DNA of 64,000 nt from Dimorphilus gyrociliatus (lineage: Eukaryota; Annelida; Polychaeta; Dinophilidae), in NCBI GenBank assembly GCA_904063045.1, contig CAJFCJ010000002.1, forward strand, positions 1,054,001 through 1,118,000. Direction: 5' to 3'. Positions 1-10,716 of this stretch are shown here, piece by piece. Under the pieces are notes generated by a model. The model made no database searches, was not told the DNA's origin, and saw only the letters and a list, made by a program, of their open reading frames with translations. Each line of letters starts with the position of its first letter. Within the stretch, counting starts at the first letter, position 1. A program made the position numbers and the translations under genes.

Positions 1-372
1 CTCAGAAAAGTACAAACTAAGAATGTTACGGCGAACGAATCGTCAAGCGATAGCGAAGATGAACTCCCTCGTTCAATAACCACATCATTTAGTGCAACAA
101 ATTCACCAGGGCCTCTTTCACCTGGTGCAACCTCTGTTGATGAGGTACCTCCTCCTCCATCCGGCCATCCGGATACATGGACTGTAAATGATGTTTATGC
201 TTTCGTTAAAAGTATTATTGGCTGTCAAACCTATGCCGATTGCTTTCGCCAAGAGCAGATTGATGGTCAAGCCTTGCTACTATTAAAACATGAGCATTTA
301 ATGTCTACGATGAATATGAAACTTGGACCAGCCTTAAAACTCTCGGATTTAATTAAAAAAATATCAGAATAA
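1..372 (+). CDS. PHC: Polyhomeotic-like protein, C-terminal SAM domain (5' partial)
   Basis: The reading frame is open from base 1 to a TAA at 370-372, so only the last 123 residues are in the window. They comprise a Ser/Pro-rich linker (with DEVPPPPSG) followed by a C-terminal SAM domain with WTVNDVYAFV, DGQALLLLKHEHLMSTMN and KLGPALKL. The wording after DGQALLLLK matches polyhomeotic (PHC) SAM domains better than SCM, SFMBT or L3MBTL as I recall them. PHC proteins are subunits of canonical Polycomb repressive complex 1 in the nucleus, and their SAM domains form head-to-tail polymers that compact chromatin. The SAM being at the extreme C-terminus is the usual PHC layout. The FCS zinc finger expected upstream lies outside the window. 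I see no intron in the visible part. Confidence 0.85.
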   Translation, partial: LRKVQTKNVTANESSSDSEDELPRSITTSFSATNSPGPLSPGATSVDEVPPPPSGHPDTWTVNDVYAFVKSIIGCQTYADCFRQEQIDGQALLLLKHEHLMSTMNMKLGPALKLSDLIKKISE

Positions 373-1016
373 TTGACATTTGTTGTATTTTTGTACTTTT
401 AAGTTTTCTTAACATTATACAAATAGAAATTTCTATCCACAAAATATGAATATACTACCAGTTTCTCCGACCTATTTTTTACCTTCAAACTCTCAAAATA
501 GCCAGCTCCTAACCTTGTTTAGAAAGACTAAGTTTTTGACAAGGGAAGTTCCATGCAGGGAGAACTAACACACGAACGAATGAAAAAGCGTAAACGTCTG
601 GAATCAACTAGAGGGCAAATTGTCTTAGAAAGAAACCATTATCTGATATGACATGTCATCCCAGGTTAGATCAATTTTGTCCAATACATTAGGCTTTTAT
701 GACTGCTTTAGGTCAATTAAATATCATTCAAACCAAAGGCTGGGATCACTGACTAAACATGCACTGGATGAAAGCTTAATTTCTAAAGCCAATCTTAAGA
801 AGAGATGGGTAAATATGATTTGAATTACGGTAAATATTTTCTAATGCTTTAATTTATATATTGCTATTTTCGCTAAATCTACATTAAGCTTAAAGCTTGC
901 AGCTTAAGTTAGCACAAAAACTCATTTACAGTTCTATTTAGTTAAAGGGTGAGAAAATCGTTAGGCATGAAAAAGGGATAAGTGTCTTTTTACAAATTTT
1001 TCATAACTTCCACCTA
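373..1016. other. Intergenic / convergent 3' UTR region
   Basis: The tail-to-tail spacer lies between the polyhomeotic stop and the stop of the minus-strand gene beginning at 2091. It is AT-rich, with no open frame of note and no recognisable RNA gene. It presumably holds both 3' UTRs. Confidence 0.6.
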
Positions 1017-2091
1017 TCAAACAAAGAATTGTCTACTGGAACTACGAATGGGTGGTGCCAACCTAAGATTATAATCGTTTACACTTAAACCTTGTTCTTG
1101 GAGAAAATTTACAAGTGATGTTAGTGTTTGTCGGACGGGACTAACAGTGATATTGATCTTTTCCTCTTCTGTTGTTAAAAGCAAAACACCAGGCATCCTT
1201 ATCAATTGGGCCAGAATTCTTCTGGTTTGATTTCCATTATCAAACGTTTCTCTTCTAGAACGTCTTGCCTGTCTCTGATCAACTGAGCGCATACGACGGT
1301 TTTCTGAATTTCTGTCTACTGAACGGCGTCTTGGCATGCTCCTAGACCTTGATGGTCGGTGGTATTCTTCATTTAGCTGCTCTTGTGTGATTTCTAGTTC
1401 AGATAAGATCTCTGTTGCAAGAGCGTGAATAGTTGCTGTATCTGCAGAACTCCCCGCGGATATTTCACTTGAAGGCGAGGAGGGAGATCTATTCCTCTCT
1501 GGGGGTCTAACAATTGGTTTAACTAAGCCGACAGGCTTAGGTTCATTTAAGTTTCTAACAGGAGTAAACGGCCCTGTTTCTGAATGATTAAATTCCTTAA
1601 TTTCGAAATTACGATTGTTATTACTGTCAGATCCAGTCTGTCGTCTTATAGACTTTCTAGGCGAATATGTAATCTTGGGTGTGCCTTGACTCAATGAACT
1701 ACTTTCCTCGCTCCAGCTGATTCTTTCTACCTGTCTATCTGCTGATAATAATTTAAAAGGCTTGAGATGACTATTCGAGCCGACTTTAATTTCAATCGAG
1801 TCACAATTTTTTAAGTTTACATGATAGTGGACGTTGGTGATATTTTCTTCCTTTTGTCGATTTTCGGAACGGTCATTGTACTGTGAAAGATTCAATTCAT
1901 GTGACTCTAAAGAAAGTTGACCAGTAGAAAGAGATTTGCAAGGAGAGAGCGAGTTATCAATATACTTCTTCTTGTCTCGCTGATTAAAGCAAAAGATAAA
2001 CAAGCTTTTAAAAGAAAAATACGGCTATTACCTTGAATTTACTTATCACCTTCTTGAATAGCCCTTTCTTTCTATTTGGTGAATTATCCAT
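1017..2091 (-). CDS. Uncharacterised basic, mostly disordered protein with a RHIM-like segment
   Basis: There are two exons on the minus strand: 2091-2032 (20 codons from ATG, MDNSPNRKKGLFKKVISKFK) and 1979-1017, joined in phase 0 over a 52-nt intron with a pyrimidine-rich acceptor ending AATCAG. The product is 340 aa. I do not recognise the family. Residues 1-25 are strongly basic and amphipathic-looking. Around residues 69-92 lies NVHYHVNLKNCDS followed by IEIKVGSNSHL, which resembles the amyloid-forming RHIM core ([VI]-Q-[VIL]-G followed by N-x-[YH]-L). The middle is Ser/Pro/Arg-rich with many potential phosphosites (PRRRS, RRSRR). The last 80 residues (RRILAQLIRMPGVLLL, then a predicted mixed alpha/beta stretch with LRLAPP) look folded and hydrophobic. 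It could be a cytoskeletal or signalling adaptor. Its 5' end faces the 3' end of the BAK-like gene on the same strand. Confidence 0.6.
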
Positions 2092-2753
2092 TTTTGTTAT
2101 TGACTCGAACAAACAGGCTCAATTGATATTAAAATTTTAATGAACTAGACTTGACAGGCTTCTCTTGAAAAAATCGCAAAATGGCCTTCGGCTAACACAG
2201 TACACATACTTAATGCGATATAAAATCAAATTTGATATTTTTGCTTACATTTTTCGATTTCATTCAACACATGCTCTAACCTGTCAAGATTGTCGAAAAT
2301 TTTCTATATGACTTGTTCGTTTCAGCACGTGCCCCCCGTCGTCTGCTCTCAAGCTGTGTGGTTGCTAGTAGAAACCAATAGAAAAGGTAAACCAGTTCAA
2401 TTCCTCAACTTTTATAGCTTGCATTAATAATGATGACTAATGCATTCATGGAAATCCCGATCGTTATTAAGCGATTGAGCGGGTTAATGATTTACAAATA
2501 TAGTTTTCAATCTGAAATATTCATACCCTAGGAAAACGAAAATATCAACGCCATCTATGATCTAAATGTTTCCTATTTTGTTTCAGAAACAATCCATTTG
2601 TTTTGGATCGATTGAAAACAACGGGATAACCGAATATGTTTTTATTTATTACGTTGGAAATGGAGCTTTATGTGTATTTTATAATCATTTTAACACGATA
2701 TTTAAAAAGCAATATTTAGATTTCTTTTTTTTGTATTCCAAGCCTGTTCTTAT
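2092..2753. other. Intergenic region with promoter-like motifs
   Basis: This interval covers the 5' flank of the gene starting at 2091 and the 3' flank of the BAK-like gene. It contains a CACGTG E-box near 2325-2330 beside a C-run. An open frame of 96 codons on the plus strand (2566-2856) runs through the last BAK-like exon and is a shadow of it. Confidence 0.5.
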
Positions 2754-3567
2754 CTATGAAAGCCTCCTACTTAACCACAATCCTAAACAGAATGCTCCCA
2801 CGACGGTTAAGGAAGCACCGAGAATAGTAACTGTCGTCTCTGCTGAAGGCAAATAATCGGTAATTGTAGTCGTAACTCCTTCTGGCACCAAATGGAGGAC
2901 TGTTCTCTAAAAATAAGAGAAAAATTTATGAGAGTATTTTGAGTTGGATATTTTTAACTTACCCATCCACCATTTCTCGCTATCCACTCCGAAATATGTT
3001 CAGCGGATAAAAATCGAATGACGTATTGCGTCACATTTATAAAAAATTTTGACCAGTTTCTTTGTAAAACGTAAACGCCAACTCTATATCCAAAATACAA
3101 AAGTGCTACAATTTGACCCCAATTGATCTCACCACGTTGTATGATACTGTAGGAAATTGATATAAGATACAGATTATACTATTTAAAATAAATCTCTCTA
3201 CTTACTGCCTTGCAACTTGAGCGAATTGTTCATAAGCTGTCTCTTGCGTCATATCCAGTTTGTCAATATATTTATCAACTTTATTTCGCTTTAATCGGAG
3301 AGTGTCGCTAATCTCCGCAAGTCTTCTACCGATTTTCGCTTCGACGCTTAGTGGATCTGGTATTTCTACAGGTGGAACAGGAGTTAAAGGGTCGTGCGTA
3401 CGATGCATTTCATGAGTAAAATGGGTGAAAATATCGCCGGCTTGTCTCTCAACATTATCGGCTGTATCAGGCTGAATGTCTTCTTCGTCGTCTATTTTGA
3501 GCACCGGTCTTTGTGTTTCATCATCGTTGCCGGAAAAATCATCGCCCTCTCCATTCCATGAGGCCAT
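2754..3567 (-). CDS. BAK1: BAK/BAX-type pro-apoptotic BCL2 protein
   Basis: There are three minus-strand exons, 3567-3206, 3146-2963 and 2906-2754, with phases 2 and 0 and introns of 59 and 56 nt. Together they encode 232 aa from ATG to TAG. BH3 lies near residues 77-92 (IGRRLAEISDTLRL, with the Leu-x4-Asp core), BH1 is INWGQIVALLYFGYRV, and BH2 is SEWIARNGGW. The C-terminus is a hydrophobic tail anchor (VTILGASLTVVGAFCLGLWL) ending in RRLS. The TAYEQFAQVA and FGYRV segments favour BAK over BAX, although the family assignment (multidomain effector, BH1-3 plus anchor) is surer than the subtype. Such proteins oligomerise in the outer mitochondrial membrane to release cytochrome c. The extended acidic N-terminus (about 45 residues) is poorly conserved. 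The start is the first ATG after a stretch containing an ETS-type site. Confidence 0.9.
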
Positions 3568-3873
3568 GACGTAAGCTAAAAGGTTTAATTACAGATTTAA
3601 GATTGTAAACAATTAAACTAAATCAAAAATAGGTATAACGCTCAGGCTTACTATATGGACGGAGATTTTGTCAACATCCAAAAGCTTTCTAATACACTCT
3701 ACAGCGGAATAAGAGATATCACTTAACGCTATAGTAGCAGAAACGATCGAGTATCTTATTGAGAGAAATTGAGACAACCATTAAATGACGTGTTTCCGGA
3801 ACTTCCGGGATTCTCCGACGCGCGAAATTCAAATTCTATGTAAATAACTACACTGGTGTATTTTTCAAAATTC
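3568..3873. promoter_or_regulatory. Likely promoter of the BAK-like gene
   Basis: This spacer lies between the reeler-gene stop and the BAK-like start, both on the minus strand. At 3801-3808 there is ACTTCCGG, which reads as the ETS-factor consensus CCGGAAGT on the minus strand, inside an imperfect palindrome (TTCCGGAACTTCCGG). It lies about 235 bp upstream of the ATG, typical of TATA-less promoters. The motif is visible; its function is inferred. Confidence 0.35.
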
Positions 3874-4633
3874 TTAAAAATTTACTTTCTGATAAAAAAT
3901 ATAGATCAAAAAGAGAAGTAAAAAATTTGATGACATCATAGAGGATCGGCACCGGGGCAAAGATGATATTGTTGCATCTTCCAAGACATTCGAAAAGACT
4001 TCAGTCCAGTAAATATTCGCCTTCTGGACTATAGTGGCCCTTTGAAATATATTAATTTTTATTTACTTTTATTATGTGTACTTGTAACAAAAAGACTTAC
4101 TGAAATATTATATGTCCGTTGGGTTGGTTTGGTGCCTTCCAAAATAATTTTTCATTGTGCTTCCAAGACCTAGAATAATGTGTTACAGCTGATTGTTTTT
4201 TACCAAAACAATCCAAATACTTTAGAGCGTTTCCGACAGGTTCGTTATTCAACTTTAACAGAAATTCTCCCACAGCATTTTCTTCCATGTGGTACCCTGA
4301 ATCGGTTTTACACGAGACCTTTCTAGCTTGCAAAAGCAATCCACTGAAATAGATGTGACCCAAAGTTTGATTGGCGGCAACCCTAATTGTTATTTGATCA
4401 TTCTTGTTGTAGATGTACTTATCCAAAATAATTGAATATGGAGGTTTCCTGGGTCTACCTTGGATAGGTCGAATGTTTATAGGCAGTTCAAGATGACCCT
4501 CCAAGTCAATGCTTTCATAACTTCCTCTCCTGAATGAAGGTTTCATGTTTTTACAAGCTGACAAAGGGGCTCCATCAGGTAGTGATTGGATTAGTGGTAC
4601 TAAAAGGATTAATATTTTGATTTCGCGTAACAT
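3874..4633 (-). CDS. Secreted or anchored single reeler-domain protein
   Basis: There are two minus-strand exons, 4633-4101 and 4039-3874, with the split codon CA|G and a 61-nt intron. They encode 232 aa. The signal peptide is MLREIKILILLVPLIQSLP; this ATG is preferred to an in-frame GTG at 4648. The body is a reeler domain (about residues 19-200): LPDGAPLSAC at the start, SGLLLQARK in the centre, AVTH, KLFWKAPNQPNG, then in exon 2 ATIVQKANIYWTEVFS. It ends in a hydrophobic tail (SSNFLLLFLIYIFY), suggesting a GPI signal or a single membrane anchor. Reeler domains occur alone in insect defence/noduler proteins and in ferric-chelate-reductase-like, spondin and reelin proteins. This one has no DOMON, cytochrome b561 or TSR domain. 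It starts 437 bp from the divergent FREM-like gene. Confidence 0.8.
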
Positions 4634-5070
4634 TTTTTTCACCTGCACAATAGAAGTGATAACAGATAATAATCTATTTATGGACAGATGGCGCTTTTTT
4701 TAAATAAGAAGCAAAGCCGATTAATAGGTCTATTATTTTATTTGTATTTATTAGAAGATCAACGACTACGATATTCAATATTTAGCTTTGTACCATAGTT
4801 TGTCTCTTTCGACATAGTTTCTCAAAATAACGAGGCGGCGCGCGTTAAAAACATTAAAGCGGGTTAGCTCTATATATAGGAGCGCACACACTTTTCTGTC
4901 GCCGCCTTATGAATTACGCTGAGAGAAGATCGAAAACAACCGGTTGAATACTACTATACCTCTCTATAGTATTTAAGTAAACATAAGAAGGCAAACGGTG
5001 GCGTTAGTTAATTACGAACGAGAGACGGATTAGCTCTCTACAGTCCGACTTCTCATCATCTTTCTTTATC
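4634..5070. other. Divergent promoter interval, reeler / FREM-like
   Basis: These 437 bp separate two start codons on opposite strands. The interval contains the TATA box at 4871-4880 and a GC-rich patch (GAGGCGGCGCGCG) near 4831-4843. I see no gene here. Confidence 0.5.
4871..4880 (+). promoter_or_regulatory. TATA box for the FREM-like gene
   Basis: TATATATAGG, about 190 bp upstream of the FREM-like ATG, is followed at a normal 25-35 bp distance by a pyrimidine-rich stretch (TTTTCTGTCG) suitable for initiation. The implied 5' UTR is about 165 nt. Position and sequence are visible; use in vivo is inferred. Confidence 0.55.
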
Positions 5071-8000
5071 ATGATTGTTCTACATTTATTTTGCGTCATC
5101 TCTCTTCTACTTATCTACACATCTACTGCCCAAATAGAAGTTCACCGAGGAGGTAGTGTTAACTTAGACGAGGTTATTGCCGCCATCTTTGGTAATCTTA
5201 AAGGGGAGAAGGATTGTGTTTATGAAGCTGAAACAATGTACCGATGCCGCCGCATCGGCTCTATTCGACCGAAGGTAATCGTAAAACGAACGCGACAAAT
5301 GGTTTTTGCAATTTCTTATTTGTTTTCGTTGTTTTCACTTCAAAGACGTGTAAGAAATCCCCGTTGTAGAAAAATAGTATTTACACTTGCGCATATAAAT
5401 TTGTTCTTAACGGCGAACCGGGGGGAATTGATCGAATCATGAAAAGTAAATTTTCTCTCGCCCGGCCAACCGAAATTACTCTTTTCAACATTTGAATTTT
5501 GCAATTCACAGATTTTTCCATGTGACCTGACAAACGTTCGTGTGGTCTACACTCATAATGGCTCACCTTTTTTCGACCGTTTCCAAATAGAATTTAAACG
5601 ATACTCAACCAACAATTCAACAATTAACGTTCAAAAGTTTACGTTAAATTTGACTGTAATTGAACCAGTTAACTCTGTGTTCAATATCCGTCAAACACTT
5701 AAAGTCACAATTCTTAATGTTAGCAAGCCAATCGACGACACTTTCCTTACGTTCCGTTACGACTATTCTCAAATATTGGACACTTGTGATGTGGCAGTTG
5801 GAGACGAGGAATGGCCAGCTTACGGTAGCCTACAATTTCAAGGGGATTGCAAAGACTTTCTGCTTGTTTCAGCTGTTTATAATCAGACAAAACAGCCCAA
5901 TCCCGGTCTTGATTATATACCTATAAAAGCGGTTATTGAGAAAAAAGATAGTATAGCCAGTAACGAGATCTTCTACCTTCCCGTTAATATTGTTGGACCT
6001 TTTCATAATATTGCACCTGAAATTCATTGGAAAAAAGACGAAGTAATTTTAAAATCATCTTCCTCTTTCCTTCTTGACCATCACCTTCTCACCGTGAGAG
6101 ATCCGGACGGTGACGACGACCGACTGCTAGTAATCGAAGTGATCGATGCGGGAGACACCATAATTACTTTCCTCCATGCTGATGGTCAACACGTCACCTG
6201 CTTTTCAGCAGCTCAGTTAAAACGCGGTCAGATCATTATTTGGGCGCCAAGTATTCGATACGATAAGGTTGTGAAATTAAGGGCTCGAGCTAGAGACCGG
6301 TGGCTATTATCTAGTAAAATAGCAACAATTCGTATCCGAATAGACGCTTCTCCATTTCAAAGACTGGATGCGTGGGCCCAAGGTGAATTACTCGTAAGAC
6401 GGTTTGGAATTGTTACTATCAATAACCTAAAAGTGATCAGCTCGAATGAAAACGTTAGAATATACGTAAAGGCACTACCTGCGTTAGGTAGCTTATCAAT
6501 TAATCAAGAGATTTCCTTAGAAGATTTGAGAAAGGGCCGCCTTAATTATCGACACCAATCGACGTCAGAGAAATACCACGATCAAATAATCTTTACAATA
6601 TTGTCTTCGCAGACTACTAAACAAGTCATAGTATCAATTCGAATAGTTTCGTTAGAAATTCCAAAAATTCACATAATTACGCCCGATAAACCCATTAAAA
6701 TTAATGAACAGACTCGAATAACCAATCGTCATCTGTCGACTAACGAGATGGACGGGGAGGATGTTATTTTCAGAATAGTTCAGGAACCGAATTGTGGACG
6801 AATTATTAGAAAAACTAGAGATTATCAAAGTGGAAAAACGATAGTTTCCGATTTCTCTCAACATGATATTCGACTCGGTCGAATATACTACAGTCCAAAA
6901 ACAAGCATAAACTGCCATAAACGGGATTTGATTATCGTTAAGGCAAGAAAATGGTGGAATAAGGGAAAATGGTCAGTAGAAAGAAAAGTTCGCTTTAAAG
7001 TCAGAGTAAAAACAACGTCTCCCACCGATTTAATTAAAGCATATGCAGGTGCACCTGATTCGTTAGAGATTCCCGAAACACATATGGCTCGCCTTTCTTC
7101 TTTATTTTTCTATTATGAGCCATCAAATGTACTCTTTCGCATCGTCAAACAGCCGTATTTTAGCGGCTCGAATGATACAATCGACGCTGGAATAATTGCA
7201 TTAATTCACGACTTGAATGAACTTCGAAGCCGAATAAACAGCAATCTTTCCTTAGCTACTGAATTTAGTAAAAATGATATTAAAAGAAACAGAGTAATAT
7301 ATTTTCCTCCATTCGAAGATATTGGTTATGAAAAGCGATTAGTAACATTTGCATTTCAACCTTTCATTGGAAAGCATAACGGGGCAATCCGTATCATCCG
7401 GATTACCTTATTACCAGTCAATAATAAAGCACCACAAGTTATGCCAACTAAATTAGCTCTACAGCAAGGCTCTAAGATCTCCTTTAATTTAAATATTTAC
7501 GATGAGGATACCCGTGATGCTGACATTCGTATTCAACTAAGAACTCCACCAAAGGAGGGATCTGTCATATTACTCTCAAATACCTTAAAATCTGGCCAAT
7601 CGTTTTCGTTGGCCGATACGAAGAAGGGCTCCTTGATATATATTCACGACAACCGGTCATTATCGATAAGGGATCAAATTTCAATAGAAGTTGACGATGG
7701 TCGACACAAGGTAAACTCTTCTATAGACATCGATATCCAACCACATACCCATGAAATAATTAAATCTTACGCTCAAACTATTCAAGTTGAAGAAAGAGGC
7801 TCTGTTCAGATTTCATCTCTTAATATATTTAAAAAAGAGAGGCGAGTAAAGTATCGACTAATTCGTCCACCAAAGTATGGTACTTTAAACTCATCTTTCA
7901 GCCAAAGAGATATTTTAAAAGGCAAAATCCTTTATCAACACGTCTCGGGAGAGATTGGAGCCGAAGAATTAACCGACTTTTGCCTTTTAGAAGGCAAAAC

Positions 8001-10503
8001 AAAAAAACAAATTCGTCATGTCAAACTTGTTTTCGTTATTATTCCAATTGATAAGAAATCGCCTGTTATTAAAAATGCTAGTCCTCTATTTATAAATGTA
8101 AATGGAGATTCTTGCATAACAAATAATGAATTAACCGTTGAAGACCCTGACTCATTGCTAGATTATGTCAATTTCGCCATTATACGTCAACCCCGATTCG
8201 GAGCTTTATTGAAAAGGAATTTAACACAAATATTGTGGCATTTTTCATTAAAAGATATTTACGAACACCGAATTATTTACCGAACTGCTAAAGGAAACAA
8301 AGGAAGGAAAGATTCCTTTGAAATTTATGCAACAGATGGGAAAAATTATTCCCCACCTACTACGATTAATATATTGAATAGAAAAGAAACAAAAGTTATG
8401 GCCGATTCGATTAAGGGAAAATTTGTAAAAAATTCTTTTGGCCTTAAAAAGAATTCCCTAAGAGTTGTAGAAAGACGAGAAACTGCTCTAACTGAATATC
8501 ATTTGAGTATTTCGGGAGCCAGAACTATTCCAGCGGCTGATATCAAATATACGGTGACAAAAGCACCAACTCTTGGAATTTTGCATTATATAACAGATAG
8601 AGGGCGTAGCGTGACGTCTTTTACACAGGCGGATATTAATGCCCAGAAGCTGGCTTATGCACATCATTCAAAATTAGATATAAATTCTGACAGGTTTAAT
8701 TTTTCAGTTAGAATATCTAATAGTAAAGTAATAGAGGACAATTTACTAATTCAAGTAAAATGTATTGATGTAGAATTGCCGACTGTAACGGTTTTTCTAC
8801 CATTAACAGTTGGACAAGGGGAAAAGAGTAAAATAAGTAGAAAAAATCTATTTACATCGGATCCTGATACTGATTCAACTCAGATTATATATAAGATTAT
8901 ATCTCCACCGTTTAATGGACAAATTCTTGTGGGTAATGATACTGTAAAGAATAACTTTAGTCAATTTGCAATCGATAATGGAGACGTTTATTATAGAAGC
9001 GATGGTTCGGATAATTCTATTGACTTCTTCCTCCTTCACCCTTCAGACTCACACAATTTAGGGTTTCTGCGCAACGAGACTGTAATGAAAACATCACTCT
9101 TTTTCACAGTACTCATTCAGCCACCAACTGTGTATGTACCTGTCATTCGCAATAAGATCCCCGATAAGATTCAATACTTTGACAAATATAGAAAGTATGG
9201 GTTTTTAATATCTGATTCATACTTGAAAGCTGATAGTATGGATGTGACATTTTTAATTCATTCCACGACTACGCAAGGTTATATTTATGATCTTAAGGAA
9301 AAGAGCAGAATTTTTAATAATTTTACTCAAAAGCAAGTTGATGATGATCAAATAGCTTTTCTACTCAATAAGAATACTTTAAGAACGGAAGACTCTTTCA
9401 ATTTCACAGTAATATACGGACATGGACATTCATTGCCTAATAATCAATTCAAAGTCCAATGGTCTACAGCTATTTTCTCCAAAACCAGACATATAATTTG
9501 CGAAGATGTTGGCCTATACGATATACTTATTCAACGATTAGGTAAAAACGATATAGAGGCAAATATTCGAGTGAAAGTCAAAGAAATTACTGCAAATACA
9601 TTGTCGGATTTTATACCTGTTAGTCCATCTATTGTGCATTTTGATGTAAAACAAACGGTGGCCAAATGGACAATACGAACAGTACTTGATAAAGAAACTG
9701 AAAAGAATGAAAGATTCGAATTAGAGTTGATCGATGGCGAAAACGTAGTTGTCGGATTTCGTAAAAAGGCCTCTATAGAAATTGTCAATTTTGACAGAAA
9801 AAAATGCGATGAATATATCGGTATGGTGACATCTTTGTCGAAATACGAGAATGAAGCGATACCGCGAACAACCAGGAGCCGATATAAGAAACGACATAAG
9901 AAGCTCAAAAGGAGAAAAGAGAGAAGCGGAATGGTAAATTTAATTTTTGTTTTCTTGATCTCTTGCTTAATTTTTAAATTTTCACAGAGCTGTGGGCGAG
10001 ATTCACTTAATTTCGTAAAATTAGATGTGAAAACGTCAAAAACGTTCAGATGCAACGGAGTTGAATGGGAAGAATGGAATAAAGAGCTTGATTCCCAACA
10101 AAGAAATGATCAAGTGACAATGACCTGTCCATTCGGTTGGATAAATCAAATAAATGGCGCCTGTTACAAGGTCTTTCGAAAACGACTCAATTGGATTGAC
10201 GCAAGAAAAGAATGTGCGAAAATTGGAGGAGAGTTGCCCAGAATTAGGAACCATAATCATCTAGCTCGATTGCTTACTTTAATGAAAAGACCTTTTTGGA
10301 CTTCTATTAAATATATTGAGGGCCGTTGGGTATCAATTGGAGGTAAATCGGTGAATTATCTTCGGTGGAAAAGAGGATATCCTCGTAAGCATAAGAGGAG
10401 AAGGCTCCCTAAAACTTGTGTACAAGTTGACGGTCGGGGACAAATGGTAAATCGTGTATGTAATGGAAGATCATATTTTCTTTGTTATCAAAAAGCAGCT
10501 TAA
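5071..10503 (+). CDS. FREM1: FREM1-like extracellular matrix protein (CSPG repeats, Calx-beta, C-type lectin)
   Basis: Exons are 5071-5274, 5512-9933 and 9988-10503, all phase 0, encoding 1713 aa. After the signal peptide (MIVLHLFCVISLLLIYTSTA) comes the Fras/Frem N-terminal region (PCDLTNVRVVYTHNGSP). A long array of roughly a dozen NG2/CSPG repeats follows; the recurrent signature is hydrophobic-x-F-x-x-x-D-[IL]-x-x-G-x-[IL]-x-Y, as in FSQHDIRLGRIYYSP. A Calx-beta-like module lies near residues 1450-1570, then a polybasic segment and a C-terminal C-type lectin domain (CPFGWINQINGACYKVF to YFLCYQ). This order is diagnostic of FREM1, a secreted protein of the Fraser complex at epithelial basement membranes. 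It is shorter than vertebrate FREM1 (about 2,180 aa). The lectin domain lacks EPN/QPD and WND calcium-sugar motifs, so sugar binding is doubtful. The second intron is 54 nt, in frame and stop-free. Exon 2 is 4.4 kb without introns, which is unusual here. Confidence 0.9.
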
Positions 10504-10716
10504 TGTAAGTTCCTAGTATGTATTGTGTATAGTATATTGTTTCTTACGCCATCTATTGGCTGTGCTTATTAGATCGTATCGCTTCGTCAGAACATTTATC
10601 TAGTACGATTGATGGAGGAAAAGTGCTAGAAGATTTCCACTTATGTTGTATTTAAAGCAATGTATATACATACGTAGTAGTAGATCTAAAGACTTATTAA
10701 ATGTAAACTTTGTAAA

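Noticed and set aside
2566-2856. 96-codon plus-strand frame
   Set aside because: It overlaps the last coding exon of the BAK-like gene on the other strand and has no family features.
4634-4648. Upstream GTG start for the reeler protein
   Set aside because: GTG is not a normal eukaryotic start; the ATG at 4633 gives a clean signal peptide.
5275-5442. Continuation of FREM exon 1 as a 123-aa protein
   Set aside because: A donor at 5275 joins in phase 0 to IFPCDLTNVRVV, which restores the Fras/Frem N-terminus.
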